Part shown: in pieces, positions 18,036-27,459 of the stretch
Position numbering within the stretch: position 1 is the stretch's first letter
Layout of the letters: each line of letters starts with the position of its first letter
Source of the DNA: Candidatus Latescibacterota bacterium
GTDB lineage: Bacteria; JAAXHH01
Assembly (NCBI GenBank): GCA_012270975.1
Contig: JAAXHH010000141.1
Span: 279,089 to 343,088 of the forward strand
Reading direction: 5' to 3'
Length of the DNA stretch: 64,000 bases
Notes under the pieces: generated by a model
What the model was told of the DNA's origin: nothing
What the model saw: the letters and a program-made list of their open reading frames with translations, nothing else
Database searches by the model: none
Position numbers and translations under genes: made by a program

Positions 18036-18803
18036 ATGACTTTGGACAAGAAATCACATCGCGGGGCCTTGCATACCGTCGAACGTATCGGCGGCACGGT
18101 ACGTCGTCCTGTCAATCGGTGGACACCCGCGGTGCACGGCCTGCTACAGTATCTTGAAGATAAAGGTTTTCAATGCGTTCCCCGGTTTCTTAGGGTAGAC
18201 GACGAATATGAAACACTATCCTGGATTGAAGGAGAAGCCGGAACCCGGCCGTGGCCTGAAGTACTGCGGACGGACAGTGGTCTTGCACAGATAGCCGGAT
18301 TTCTGAAGTCCTACCATCGCCTAGTGAAAGACTACATCCCATTCGATACAGCCGAGTGGTGTGTCCCTGATCTGCGTTGGCAACCCGGGTTGACCATACG
18401 CCACGGTGATCTTGGGCCCTGGAATACCATCTGGCTTGATGGTGTGCTGCAAGGGGTTATTGATTGGGATTTAGCCGAACCTGGTAAGGAGATTACGGAT
18501 GTCGCACAGCTCGCCTGGCATCTTGTACCGCTGCGTGGCGACGGTTTCTGGCCGAAAGCCGGTTTCGAGGAACCACCTGTTTTGCGGGAACGACTGCAAG
18601 TGCTATGCGAGTCTTACGGTGGATTCAGCCCGGATAGCGTGATTCATGCCCTCCTCGAACTCCAGGAAACGGAGATTTCGAGGATATCGACGTTGGGGAG
18701 ATCGGGTGTCGAACCCTGGCGTACTTATCTTCGCCGGGGAGACCTGGAAGTTACGACGCGAGAAAGAGACTGGTTAAGGACGGAGTACGGAAACCTGATA
18801 TAA
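18036..18803 (+). CDS. APH-type phosphotransferase (choline/aminoglycoside kinase fold)
   Basis: A 255-residue kinase-like phosphotransferase. The catalytic loop HGDLGPWNTIW (about residues 126-136) has the conserved His, Asp and Asn, and IDWDLAEPG supplies the metal-binding Asp. The N-terminal lobe is short, TVRRPVNRWTPAVHGLLQYL, a pattern seen in small phosphotransferases beside no obvious resistance locus. The ATG at 18036 is preferred over TTG at 18027 because the ftsH terminator reaches 18028. Codon usage is slightly more AT-rich than neighbours. It stands alone between two terminators; the substrate is unknown. Confidence 0.85.
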   Translation: MTLDKKSHRGALHTVERIGGTVRRPVNRWTPAVHGLLQYLEDKGFQCVPRFLRVDDEYETLSWIEGEAGTRPWPEVLRTDSGLAQIAGFLKSYHRLVKDYIPFDTAEWCVPDLRWQPGLTIRHGDLGPWNTIWLDGVLQGVIDWDLAEPGKEITDVAQLAWHLVPLRGDGFWPKAGFEEPPVLRERLQVLCESYGGFSPDSVIHALLELQETEISRISTLGRSGVEPWRTYLRRGDLEVTTRERDWLRTEYGNLI

Positions 18804-18837
18804 GACGAGCCGGCTGACCGGAACATCCAATCAAAGT

Positions 18838-18880
18838 AAAAGCCCAGCGGAGATGGCCCCGCCGGGCTTTTTGTTTTTTT
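18838..18880. terminator. Intrinsic terminator between convergent genes
   Basis: AAGCCCAGCGG / CCGCCGGGCTT stem around a short loop, followed on the plus strand by TTTTTGTTTTTTT and preceded by TAAAA, so it could work in both directions. It separates the phosphotransferase gene from the aminotransferase gene. Confidence 0.88.
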
Positions 18881-18981
18881 CAGACGTTCCTGAACCGGCT
18901 CACCTCCGGAACTGGTCCACCTCCTGATCCGGCCCGCCTTTCTGTACCGGGCCGGAGTTTGCCGTGCGGTGTGCCCGCGCG

Positions 18982-20232
18982 TCAACTGGACTTGGCCAGC
19001 ACGTCCTTGAGGGTCTGGAGGAAGACCTCGGTTTCCGCCTCCGTACCGGCGGAGACCCTGATCCAGGTCCGGAACTCCCGCTGTCGCCGGGAACTGATCC
19101 AGACGTTTCTCGCGCGCATTTCCCGGACCACCTGCATGGCCGGGCGCTTCAGATCGGCCATTACGAAGGTGCCCTGGGACGGCAGGTATTCGATCCCCAT
19201 CTCGTCGAACGTGGCGTAACACCGCTTCTTGAAATCCCAGACGGCCTCGCGGGACTTCTGCAGGTGCTCCAGGTCGCGGACCGCGGCCGCGCCGGCCACG
19301 GTGGCCAGAGCGTTCGGCGACTCCTGGTAGTATTTTCGCAGTTCATCCTGGATCTTCTGCGAGGCGACGCAGTACCCCAGTCTCACGGCGGCCAGCGCAT
19401 AGGCCTTCGAGAAGGTCCTTACCACGGCCACGTTGTCGTACTTGACCGCCAGCGGAACCGCCGAGGGTATCGGATCCTGCTCCACGAAGTGCAGGTAAGC
19501 CTCGTCGATGACCACGATGGCGGTAGACGGGAGCTTTTTGATGAACGCTTCGATTTCGTCGGGCTGCAGCAGCGTTCCGGTGGGATTGTTCGGGTTGGTG
19601 ATGACGACCAGCGACGTCTTGTCGGACGCCAGGCCGGCCATTCCGTCGAGGTCGTGCTTGTATTCCGGCGTCATCGGCGCACGGATGATATTGACGTCGA
19701 CACCGAACATGTCGTTGTAATCGCTGGCGGAGCGGGAAATCGATCCGTATCCATACTCCGCCTCGATGACTTCGCCGCCGTTGCGGCTGAGATAGGCCAG
19801 GCAGAGCAGGTCCAGGATGAGACTGGACCCCGGGGTCAACATGAAGGGACCGGGAGGCGGCCTGAAAAACGAGCGCCGCATGGTATTGTCCGGTTCGGGC
19901 AGTTCCACCCCGTCGAAGGTAGACAGGGCCTGCATCAGATCGCTGAGGTCCGTTCCGTAGCGGTTGACGCCGAACATCCGGTTCGCCATGGCCTCAATAG
20001 CCCGGGGCGACGGTCCCAACGGGTTTTCATTCAGGCTCATGCGCACGAGACCCGGCTGCACACCTACGCCTCTTATGGCTTCAATGCTGGGCCTTCCACC
20101 CGTGATCAACTGCGTGGCCATGGCCATTCTGTCCGCCATGGACAGGGCGATGCCGGCCGTTCCGGCCGCCAACGCGCCTTTCATGAAGCCCCGGCGAGAC
20201 CACGCTTTCAAGGCCGTCTCTGACACATGCAT
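18982..20232 (-). CDS. Tat-exported aminotransferase of the HisC family
   Basis: Class I/II PLP aminotransferase, 416 residues, related to histidinol-phosphate aminotransferase. The leader holds a twin-arginine signal, SRRGFMKGALAAG (residues 12-24) and a hydrophobic stretch, so export by Tat is predicted. PLP-fold landmarks are VVITNPNNPTGTLL, VVIDEAYLHF and the PLP-lysine block RTFSKAYALAAVRLGY. The ATG at 20232 is chosen because GAGGAG precedes it; upstream frame to 20370 has no signal. No his genes lie nearby, so a biosynthetic role is unlikely; periplasmic aromatic or other amino acid transamination is inference. Confidence 0.9.
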   Translation of the reverse strand: MHVSETALKAWSRRGFMKGALAAGTAGIALSMADRMAMATQLITGGRPSIEAIRGVGVQPGLVRMSLNENPLGPSPRAIEAMANRMFGVNRYGTDLSDLMQALSTFDGVELPEPDNTMRRSFFRPPPGPFMLTPGSSLILDLLCLAYLSRNGGEVIEAEYGYGSISRSASDYNDMFGVDVNIIRAPMTPEYKHDLDGMAGLASDKTSLVVITNPNNPTGTLLQPDEIEAFIKKLPSTAIVVIDEAYLHFVEQDPIPSAVPLAVKYDNVAVVRTFSKAYALAAVRLGYCVASQKIQDELRKYYQESPNALATVAGAAAVRDLEHLQKSREAVWDFKKRCYATFDEMGIEYLPSQGTFVMADLKRPAMQVVREMRARNVWISSRRQREFRTWIRVSAGTEAETEVFLQTLKDVLAKSS

Positions 20233-20371
20233 ATTCGACTCCTCGGGTAACATGGGTAAATACAGCACAGTAAATACGATCATGTTAAAATGAGTATATA
20301 CAGTCCTATACCCTACAAACCAACGGCTACATCTCTTCAATATTCCGGCGGCGGCAGAAAGCCGTATCACC

Positions 20372-20400
20372 TTGACAGACCTTCGAAGAGGTCGTTAAAA
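20372..20400 (+). promoter_or_regulatory. Possible promoter placing the dppD-like start near the transcript 5' end
   Basis: TTGACA (20372-20377), 17-base spacer, TTAAAA (20395-20400). The ATPase ATG is at 20410, about where transcription would begin, and no good ribosome site precedes it, so a leaderless or near-leaderless message is possible. The -10 is a weak match. Confidence 0.4.
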
Positions 20401-20409
20401 TGACCCTGT

Positions 20410-21414
20410 ATGCAAGACCTTCTCCTTGATGTTTCACACCTGTCAGCCGTGATCCCCACAGACGACGGTCCCGTCCGGGCCGTGCGGGACGTCTCGTTCC
20501 GGATCAGGCGGGGCAGAACCCTTGGCGTGGTGGGTGAAAGCGGGTGCGGAAAGAGCATGATGGGCCTCTCCCTCATGCGACTGGTTCCGAAACCGGGGTA
20601 CGTGGAAGGAAAGATCACCTACCATGAAAGGGAAAACGGGGCGACCGTCCAAATACACGAACTCGAGCCGGGGGGCGAAGCCATGCGCCGGATCCGGGGC
20701 CGCAAGATCTCCATGATCTTCCAGGAGCCTATGACCGCCCTCAACCCCGTATACACCGTGGGTAACCAAATCGGCGAAGCGCTGCGCCTTCACCACGGCA
20801 TGGACCGTCACGCCGCCCGTGACCGGGCGTTGGAAGCCTTGTCCGAAGTCGGCATCCCCGGCCCCTTGCAGCGAGTGGACGAGTATCCCCACGAGCTTTC
20901 CGGCGGCATGCGCCAGCGCGCCATGATCGCCATGGCCCTATCGTGCGGCCCCGAACTCCTGATCGCCGACGAGCCCACCACGGCACTGGACGTGACCATC
21001 CAGGCGCAGATCCTCGATCTGCTCAAGGAGTTGAAAGACAACCTGAACATGGCCATCGTGATGATCACCCACGACCTGGGCGTCATAGCCGACATGGCCG
21101 ACGAAATCATGATCATGTACGCGGGACAGGTGGTCGAGATGGGGTCACCGGAGCGGATTTTCTACCAGGCCGCCCACCCCTACACCCGGGGGCTGCTCGA
21201 ATCGGCGCCACGGATCAACAGGGAGAAGGCATCGCAGTTGTCCACGATCCCGGGCACGGTTCCATCTCCGCTCAACCTGCCGGAGGGATGCGCTTTCGCG
21301 CCTCGATGCCGTTACGCCACGGAGCAGTGCACATTGATGCCTCCCGTGGAAGAGATCGAACCGGGACACAGGGTTCGCTGCTGGCACGCGGACCAGGTCG
21401 CGCGGGATACGTGA
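20410..21414 (+). CDS. ABC importer ATPase, oligopeptide type (DppD family)
   Basis: A 334-residue ATPase that powers an oligopeptide-type importer. Walker A GESGCGKS at 42-49, Q-loop [11 protein letters not shown], signature SGGMRQR from S164, Walker B ending D187-E188 and the switch His in ITHDLGV are all present. The C-terminal extension has the Cys-rich patch [14 protein letters not shown] typical of Dpp/Opp ATPases, which can bind an iron-sulfur cluster. First gene of a plus-strand operon with dppF-like, binding-protein and two permease genes; it may also serve the ATPase-less importer at 7794-11384. Confidence 0.95.
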   Translation: MQDLLLDVSHLSAVIPTDDGPVRAVRDVSFRIRRGRTLGVVGESGCGKSMMGLSLMRLVPKPGYVEGKITYHERENGATVQIHELEPGGEAMRRIRGRKISMIFQEPMTALNPVYTVGNQIGEALRLHHGMDRHAARDRALEALSEVGIPGPLQRVDEYPHELSGGMRQRAMIAMALSCGPELLIADEPTTALDVTIQAQILDLLKELKDNLNMAIVMITHDLGVIADMADEIMIMYAGQVVEMGSPERIFYQAAHPYTRGLLESAPRINREKASQLSTIPGTVPSPLNLPEGCAFAPRCRYATEQCTLMPPVEEIEPGHRVRCWHADQVARDT

Positions 21415-21415
21415 T

Positions 21416-22414
21416 ATGGAAACTATACTCGACGTCCGGAACCTGAAGAAACACTTTCCGATCCGTAAAGGACTCTGGCGGCGCAAGCGGGGCGACGTCC
21501 GGGCGGTGGACGGCGTCGATTTCCAGTGCGGCGCCGGGGAGACCCTCGGCCTGGCGGGCGAGAGCGGCTGCGGCAAGACTACGCTTGGACGATGTGTACT
21601 GAAGACGATCCCGCCCACGGACGGCGATATCTTCTTCGGCGCTGAACGGGTGAATCTCAGTCCCCTGGACCGCCGCGAAATGCGTCCCTACCGCCACCGC
21701 ATGCAGATGGTGTTCCAGGATCCGAACTCGTCCCTCAACCCCCGGATGACGGTGAGCGACATCGTGGGGGAACCGCTCCGGGTGAACGGACTGGCCCGCG
21801 GGACCGAACTGGAGGACCGCGTGGCCGACCTGCTGGCCGACGTGGGGCTGAACGCGGCAGACATGCGCCGCTACCCCCACGCCTTCAGCGGGGGCCAGCG
21901 CCAGCGCATCGGCATCGCCCGGGCCCTGTCCCTCAGGCCCGAACTGATCATCGCGGACGAGCCCGTGTCGGCCCTGGACGTATCCGTGCAGTCCCAGATC
22001 CTGAACCTGCTGGCCTCGCTCAAGGATCGCATGGGCCTGTCCTACATCTTCATTACCCACGACCTGAGCGTGCTGCAGCATATCAGCGACCGGGTGGCGA
22101 TCATGTACCTCGGCCGGATCGTGGAAACGGGTCCCGCCGAGCAGGTCTACCACCATCCACTGCATCCCTACACGGAGGCGCTGATCTCCGCCGTCCCGGT
22201 GGCCGATCCCGCGGTACAGAAGAAACGGACGCGCATCGCCCTGTCCGGCGACGTACCCGATCCCGCGTCGCCGCCGAAAGGATGTCATTTCCATCCCCGG
22301 TGCCGGCATGCCACGGACCTGTGCCGGGAAGAAGAACCGGAACTCAAGACCTATCCCGGAGGCGTCAAGGCGGCGTGCCACTATAGCGACACGCTGTCTC
22401 TCGAGGGTATTTGA
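21416..22414 (+). CDS. ABC importer ATPase, oligopeptide type (DppF family)
   Basis: Second ATPase, 332 residues. Walker A GESGCGKT at 48-55, Q-loop [15 protein letters not shown], signature [17 protein letters not shown], Walker [13 protein letters not shown] and switch [10 protein letters not shown]. The C-terminal Cys cluster [14 protein letters not shown] is present. It starts one base after the stop of the DppD-like gene, so the two are translated together and form the heterodimeric motor. The insert [19 protein letters not shown] is the DppF-type spacing before the first strand. Confidence 0.95.
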   Translation: METILDVRNLKKHFPIRKGLWRRKRGDVRAVDGVDFQCGAGETLGLAGESGCGKTTLGRCVLKTIPPTDGDIFFGAERVNLSPLDRREMRPYRHRMQMVFQDPNSSLNPRMTVSDIVGEPLRVNGLARGTELEDRVADLLADVGLNAADMRRYPHAFSGGQRQRIGIARALSLRPELIIADEPVSALDVSVQSQILNLLASLKDRMGLSYIFITHDLSVLQHISDRVAIMYLGRIVETGPAEQVYHHPLHPYTEALISAVPVADPAVQKKRTRIALSGDVPDPASPPKGCHFHPRCRHATDLCREEEPELKTYPGGVKAACHYSDTLSLEGI

Positions 22415-22445
22415 CCGGATGGACGAATTTAACACGGAGTCCAGG

Positions 22446-24437
22446 ATGAATTCAGCCGCAAAGAACCTGCTGATTTGTCTGCTTGTGACGGCCCTGGCCG
22501 GACTGCCGGCCTGCACCGGCGGCGGATCTAACCCGGACCCGACGGTTGCCGGGTCCGCACCGGATTCGTCGGCCTCCAGCTCTACATCAGACCCAACGGT
22601 TTCCGACCCCGCAGCCCGGACGTCGCTGGAAGCGCCCGATCTGGCCGCCCGGGTGGCGGCGGGCACCCTGCCGCCCCTCCACGAGCGGATCCCGGCCAAC
22701 CCGCTCGTGGCCAAAAACGATTACGAGGGGTACGACGGCCCGGGGGTCTACGGCGGGACCTGGCGCAAGTTCCACAACAACACCGATCTCGGTTCCTGGA
22801 AGATGATCGCCGGATACGCCCCGCTGATCCGGTGGAACCGGCTGACCACGGGCCTCGAGCCGGGTCTGGCGGAATCGTGGACGTTCAACGAGGACGGCAC
22901 GGAACTGACGCTCAAGCTGCGGGAGGGCGTCCGGTGGTCCGACGGCCATCCCTATACCTCGGCGTCCTTCCGCGCATGGTACGACCTGTGCCTCGACGAC
23001 CGCCACCGGTACCCACCTCCCGTCTGGTGCCTCGTGGACGGCAAGCCCATGGTAGTCGAGACCCCGGACGATTACACCATCGTCATGAAGTTCGCCGGGC
23101 CCAACTGGCTGGTGCCCCTGTGGCTGGCGACCGGGTTCTGGTGGAGCGAAGAGTACAACGTGCCGGAACACTACATGAAGCAGTTCCACCCGGACCACAA
23201 CGACGACGTGGACGACTTTGTCCTCTACGAGAAGCGCAGGCTGCCCCAGCGCAACCCGGAACAGCCGTCCCTGTGGCCGTGGACCATTTCCCGCATCGAA
23301 AAGGGCGGCTTCCGGGTGATCCTTGAGCGGAACCCCTATTACTACGTCGTGGACGACCACGGCCGGCAACTCCCCTACATCGACCAGGTGGTCACGACCC
23401 TGGTCCCCGAGGCCCAGATCCGGGTCCTGAGGGTGCTGGCCGGCGAGGTGGACTGTCAGTTCCGCGATATGCAACTCCGGGACTTCTCCCTCTTCATGGA
23501 AGGCCGGGCAAAGGGGGAATACCGCGTCAAGCTATGGGAGAGCGCTTCCGGAGCGGATCCGGCGATCAACCTGAACTGGTCGGACAACGACCCGGTCCTC
23601 CGTGGCCTGATCCGCGACCAGCGGTTCCGCAAGGCGCTCGCCGCGGCCATCGACCGCGAGAAATGCAACGCCGTCGCCTTCAAGGGCCTCGCGCAACCCC
23701 AGGCCGCCACGGTGAGCGAGGAGGGCTGGCATTTCCTGGATCCGGAGGGGGCGCGACTGTTCGATCTGTGGAAGGCCACCGACGCGGACTACGACATTCC
23801 GATGGCGAACCGGCTGCTGGACGAGATGGGGCTCACCCGCCGCGACACCGAGGGATACCGGCTCCGCCCCGACGGCCAGCGGTTGAGCCTCGTGCTGGAC
23901 GCACCGGCCGCGGCGCACATCGCCCACGAGAACGACGTGGCCCTGATCGTAGCCGAGGGATGGCGGGAACTGGGACTGGAAATCATCATATACACGCCGC
24001 CGGGCGCTGAACTCAGGCTGCGCCGCGACCTGGGCGAGTTCACCGTCCATCTTCACGGCGAGGCCGAAATGGACCTGTTCACCTACCCCGATTGGGTATT
24101 CCCGACGATGGGGAAATACTGGCATCCCAAGGTGGGGAAGTGGTATGAGACGGGCGGGGAAAAGGGCGAGGCTCCGACGGGCGTCATGGTCGAGCTGCTC
24201 GACCTCTACGACCGGATCAAGCGCGAGAAAGACCTGGAAGCCCGGCACCTGCTAGTGCAGGACGCCGTGCGGATCCACATCGAACACGGCCCGTTCCACC
24301 TGGGCACCGTGGCCCGGACACCCAAACCCGTCATCGTGAAGAACAACTTCCACAACGTGCCCGACGGCGGTATTCTCGGCCCCTGGGCCGTCGTGGGGCC
24401 CGCGACGAGTTTTCCCGAGCAGTTCTATATCGAATGA
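22446..24437 (+). CDS. Large ABC substrate-binding lipoprotein (family 5)
   Basis: Binding protein of 663 residues, larger than classical DppA (about 535). The signal ends with LAGLPAC, a lipobox at about residue 23, followed by a Ser/Asp/Pro-rich linker to about residue 70. Family 5 landmarks: GGTWRKFHNNTDLGSW, LIRWNRLTTGLEPGLAESW and LKLREGVRWSDGHPYTSASF. GGAG sits six bases before the ATG at 22446; the earlier in-frame ATGs lie inside the ATPase gene or lack a site. Large members of this group bind oligosaccharides in other bacteria, and the neighbouring sugar-acid enzymes fit that idea; ligand is inference. Confidence 0.92.
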   Translation: MNSAAKNLLICLLVTALAGLPACTGGGSNPDPTVAGSAPDSSASSSTSDPTVSDPAARTSLEAPDLAARVAAGTLPPLHERIPANPLVAKNDYEGYDGPGVYGGTWRKFHNNTDLGSWKMIAGYAPLIRWNRLTTGLEPGLAESWTFNEDGTELTLKLREGVRWSDGHPYTSASFRAWYDLCLDDRHRYPPPVWCLVDGKPMVVETPDDYTIVMKFAGPNWLVPLWLATGFWWSEEYNVPEHYMKQFHPDHNDDVDDFVLYEKRRLPQRNPEQPSLWPWTISRIEKGGFRVILERNPYYYVVDDHGRQLPYIDQVVTTLVPEAQIRVLRVLAGEVDCQFRDMQLRDFSLFMEGRAKGEYRVKLWESASGADPAINLNWSDNDPVLRGLIRDQRFRKALAAAIDREKCNAVAFKGLAQPQAATVSEEGWHFLDPEGARLFDLWKATDADYDIPMANRLLDEMGLTRRDTEGYRLRPDGQRLSLVLDAPAAAHIAHENDVALIVAEGWRELGLEIIIYTPPGAELRLRRDLGEFTVHLHGEAEMDLFTYPDWVFPTMGKYWHPKVGKWYETGGEKGEAPTGVMVELLDLYDRIKREKDLEARHLLVQDAVRIHIEHGPFHLGTVARTPKPVIVKNNFHNVPDGGILGPWAVVGPATSFPEQFYIE

Positions 24438-25420
24438 TCAACTACGTCATCAAGCGCTGTCTCCTGGCCATCCCGACCCTCCTGGCCATCTCGATGATCG
24501 GCTTCGTCATCATCCAGCTGCCGGAGGGCGACTTCCTGGACCGCAAGATCCAGGAACTGGAGGAGATGTACGGCGACAGCAGCTCGATCGCGCGCATCGA
24601 CGAGTTGCGCGAGCGCTACGGTCTGGACCGGCCCATGTGGCGGCAGTACGTGGGCTGGATCTCGGGGTTCGTCGTGGGGGATTTCGGCGAGTCCTTCGAA
24701 TACGAACAGGAAGTCAACCAGCTGATCTGGGACCGGCTCGCCTTCACCGTGCTCATCGCCCTGGGCGCCCTGCTGTTCACCTACGCCGTGGCCATCCCCA
24801 TCGGCATCTACTCGGCCACCCACCAGTACCGCCTGTCCGACAACGTGCTGTCCTTCATGAGCTTCATCGGCATGTCCATGCCGGGCTTCCTGCTGGCCCT
24901 CGCCCTCCTGGTCTTCGTCTTCGAAATCTACCGGATACCGCTGTTCGGCCTCTTCTCGAGCGAGTACGAAGGCGCGCCCTGGACCTGGGACAAACTCGTC
25001 GACTTTTTGAAACACCTCTGGATCCCGGTCATCGTGGTGGGCATCAACGGCACGGCCGGCCTGATGCGCATCATGCGCGGCAACCTGCTGGACGTCCTCG
25101 GCCAGCCTTTCGTCCAGACGGCCCGGGCCAAGGGCCTCAAGGAATCCGTCGTCGTCATCAAGCACGCGGCGCGCATCGCCATCAACCCGCTGATCACGAT
25201 CCTGGGCATGAGCCTGCCGAACATCCTCTCCGGGGCCACGATCGTGGCGATCGTCCTGGGCCTGCCGACCGTAGGACCGCTGCTGCTGCGCGCCCTGGTC
25301 GCCGAGGACATCTATCTCGCCGGCACCCTGCTGATGATGTTCAGCCTGCTCCTGATCATCGGCAACATCCTGGCCGACATCGCGCTGGCCTGGGCGGATC
25401 CGAGGATACGGTATGAATGA
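24434..25420 (+). CDS. ABC importer permease (DppB family)
   Basis: A 328-residue inner-membrane permease with six predicted helices. It opens MINYVIKRCLLAIPTLLAIS, and the large periplasmic loop carries DELRERYGLDRPMWRQYVGW. The ATPase-coupling loop is FVQTARAKGLKESVVVIKHA. Its ATG overlaps the stop of the binding-protein gene by four bases (ATGA), which couples the two. Permease order B then C follows the usual dpp order. Confidence 0.94.
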   Translation: MINYVIKRCLLAIPTLLAISMIGFVIIQLPEGDFLDRKIQELEEMYGDSSSIARIDELRERYGLDRPMWRQYVGWISGFVVGDFGESFEYEQEVNQLIWDRLAFTVLIALGALLFTYAVAIPIGIYSATHQYRLSDNVLSFMSFIGMSMPGFLLALALLVFVFEIYRIPLFGLFSSEYEGAPWTWDKLVDFLKHLWIPVIVVGINGTAGLMRIMRGNLLDVLGQPFVQTARAKGLKESVVVIKHAARIAINPLITILGMSLPNILSGATIVAIVLGLPTVGPLLLRALVAEDIYLAGTLLMMFSLLLIIGNILADIALAWADPRIRYE

Positions 25421-25480
25421 CGTGACTTGCCAATTTCCACATAACCGTTGGCCGCGCGGCCGGGTTCGGGGAGCATTAAA

Positions 25481-26554
25481 ATGACCACGACCACGGCCGA
25501 ACAGGCAGCAACTGTCCAGGATTCGGGCTATCTCAGCTACCGTACGCTGATCTGGCGCAGGTTCCGGAAGAACCGGATGGGCATCGCTGCGGCGGCGGTC
25601 CTGGCGATGTTCTACTTCGCGGCCCTGTTTGCCGGCACTTTTTCCCCCTACGACCACAACGAAATCCGGATCCAGGTCCGGTACCTGCCGCCCCAGGAAC
25701 TGCATTTCGACTGGTCCGGCGGGTTCTACGTGAACGGCCTGACTTCCACGCAGAACCCCGTCACGCTGGAGCTAGAGTACGAGACGGACCCGTCCCGGCG
25801 GTACCCGGTCCGGTTCCTGTCACGGGACGGCGGCGGAGATTTCAGGCTGATCCATTCCGCGGGCCCCATGTACCTCCTCGGTACGGACCGCATGGGCCGC
25901 GACCTGCTCTCCCGCATGATCCACGGCGGCCGCGTATCGCTCACAGTGGGGATCATCGGCGTGTTCCTCAGCCTGATCCTCGGATCCGTACTCGGCACGC
26001 TCTCCGGTTACTTCGGCGGCTGGATCGACCACGCCCTGCAACGCGTCGTCGAGATCCTGGCCTCCTTCCCGCCGATCCCCCTCTGGATGGCCCTGGGCGC
26101 TGCCCTGCCTGCCGGATGGACGAGCATCGAGACCTACCTGGGCATCACGATCATCCTGTCCATCATCAGCTGGGGCGGCCTGGCCCGTGAAGTCCGGGGC
26201 AAGGTCCTCGTGTTCCGGGAACAGGATTACACCACGGCGGCGCGGTCGGCCGGCGCGGGACACTGGTACATCATTTCGCGCCACCTGCTGCCCGGGTGCT
26301 ACAGCCACATCATCGTAGTGGCCACGCTGGCCATACCGGGGATGATCCTGGGCGAAACGGCCCTGAGCTTCCTGGGCCTCGGCATCCGGCCCCCCATGAC
26401 CAGTTGGGGCGTGCTGCTCGAAGAGGCGCAGCGCGTGACGGTGCTGCTGAACCATCCCTGGCTGCTCTTTCCAGCCGCTCCGGTGCTGGTCGTGGTCATC
26501 GCCTTCAACTTCCTGGGAGACGCATTGCGCGACGCCGCGGATCCCTATTCGTGA
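25481..26554 (+). CDS. ABC importer permease (DppC family)
   Basis: A 357-residue permease, longer than average because of a periplasmic insert after helix 1 (about residues 65-125) that includes EIRIQVRYLPPQELHFDWSG. Such inserts are known in DppC-like proteins paired with large binding proteins. Landmarks: MYLLGTDRMGRDLLSRMIHG and the coupling loop DYTTAARSAGAGHWYIISRH. The ATG at 25481 has GGGGAG upstream. It completes the importer with 20410-25420. A triple 22-bp repeat lies between it and the SDR gene. Confidence 0.94.
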   Translation: MTTTTAEQAATVQDSGYLSYRTLIWRRFRKNRMGIAAAAVLAMFYFAALFAGTFSPYDHNEIRIQVRYLPPQELHFDWSGGFYVNGLTSTQNPVTLELEYETDPSRRYPVRFLSRDGGGDFRLIHSAGPMYLLGTDRMGRDLLSRMIHGGRVSLTVGIIGVFLSLILGSVLGTLSGYFGGWIDHALQRVVEILASFPPIPLWMALGAALPAGWTSIETYLGITIILSIISWGGLAREVRGKVLVFREQDYTTAARSAGAGHWYIISRHLLPGCYSHIIVVATLAIPGMILGETALSFLGLGIRPPMTSWGVLLEEAQRVTVLLNHPWLLFPAAPVLVVVIAFNFLGDALRDAADPYS

Positions 26555-26611
26555 AAATAGTTGGCAGGGGGGAGGGTGCGGTATTAGTTGTAGTGGTCCC
26601 GGGAACCAGCG

Positions 26612-26677
26612 AAGGTGTGTATACGATGTAGGCAAGGCGTGAATGCGAAGTAGACAAGGTGTATATACAATGTCTCT
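26612..26677. repeat. Three degenerate 22-bp tandem repeats upstream of the SDR gene
   Basis: Units at 26612-26633, 26634-26655 and 26656-26677 each begin AAGG(T/C)GT and continue (G/A)(T/A)AT(A/G)C. Units 1 and 2 agree at 17 of 22 positions, 1 and 3 at 16 of 22. The third contains the palindrome GTATATAC. A period of two helical turns just before the SDR start (26701) would suit an array of protein-binding sites, but slippage is the simpler source. Confidence 0.8.
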
Positions 26678-26700
26678 ACGAACGAGATAAGGAGCATAGC

Positions 26701-27459
26701 ATGAGTGATACCGCCAAAGTCGCCTTGGTAACCGGAGCGGGTTCCGGTATCGGCAAGGCTTGTTCCCTGGCGCTGCTGGATGCAGGCTACAGTGTGGTCC
26801 TCGCGGGTCGGCGAAAAGAAGCCCTGGAGTCGACCGTGGCCGATGCCGGCGATGCCGCGGACCGATTACTGACCGTGCCCACGGACGTGGGCGTCGCCTC
26901 GCAGGTCGAGCGCCTCTTCGCAGAAACGAAGGCAGCCCACGGCCGCCTGGACCTGCTCTTCAACAACGCCGGGACCGGTGCGCCCGCCGTGCTCCTCGAG
27001 GATCTGACCGCCGAGCAGTGGCAGGCGGTGGTGGACGTCAACCTGACGGGTTCCTTCCTCTGCACGAAGGAGGCCTTCAGGATCATGAAGGACCAGGATC
27101 CGCAGGGCGGCCGGATCATCAACAACGGGTCGGTCTCCGCCCACGTGCCCCGGCCGAACTCGGCGCCGTACACGGCCACCAAGCACGCCGTAACCGGCTT
27201 GACGCGTTCGACTTCCCTCGATGGGCGGAAGTACAACATCGCCTGTGGTCAGATCGACATAGGCAACGCGGCCACAGAGATGACCCAACGCATGCAGGAA
27301 GGCATCCTGCAGCCCACCGGCGACCTGCTGGCCGAGGCCAGGATGCACGTGAAGAACGTGGCCGACGCCGTCGTCTTCATGGCCGGCCTGCCCCTCGACG
27401 CCAACGTACAGTTCATCACGGTCATGGCCACCACCATGCCGTACATAGGACGGGGATAG
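26701..27459 (+). CDS. Short-chain dehydrogenase/reductase
   Basis: Classical SDR of 252 residues using NAD(P)+. The cofactor loop TGAGSGIG is at 11-18, the NNAG motif is at about 88-91, and the active site has Y157 and K161 (YTATK) with the serine in NGSVSAH. The C-terminal [19 protein letters not shown] follows the usual pattern. The ATG at 26701 is preferred to 26659 because AAGGAG precedes it. Its stop directly abuts the PhyH start, so these two and the enolase gene form one unit downstream of the importer. The substrate is probably a hydroxyl group on a sugar acid; inference. Confidence 0.93.
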   Translation: MSDTAKVALVTGAGSGIGKACSLALLDAGYSVVLAGRRKEALESTVADAGDAADRLLTVPTDVGVASQVERLFAETKAAHGRLDLLFNNAGTGAPAVLLEDLTAEQWQAVVDVNLTGSFLCTKEAFRIMKDQDPQGGRIINNGSVSAHVPRPNSAPYTATKHAVTGLTRSTSLDGRKYNIACGQIDIGNAATEMTQRMQEGILQPTGDLLAEARMHVKNVADAVVFMAGLPLDANVQFITVMATTMPYIGRG

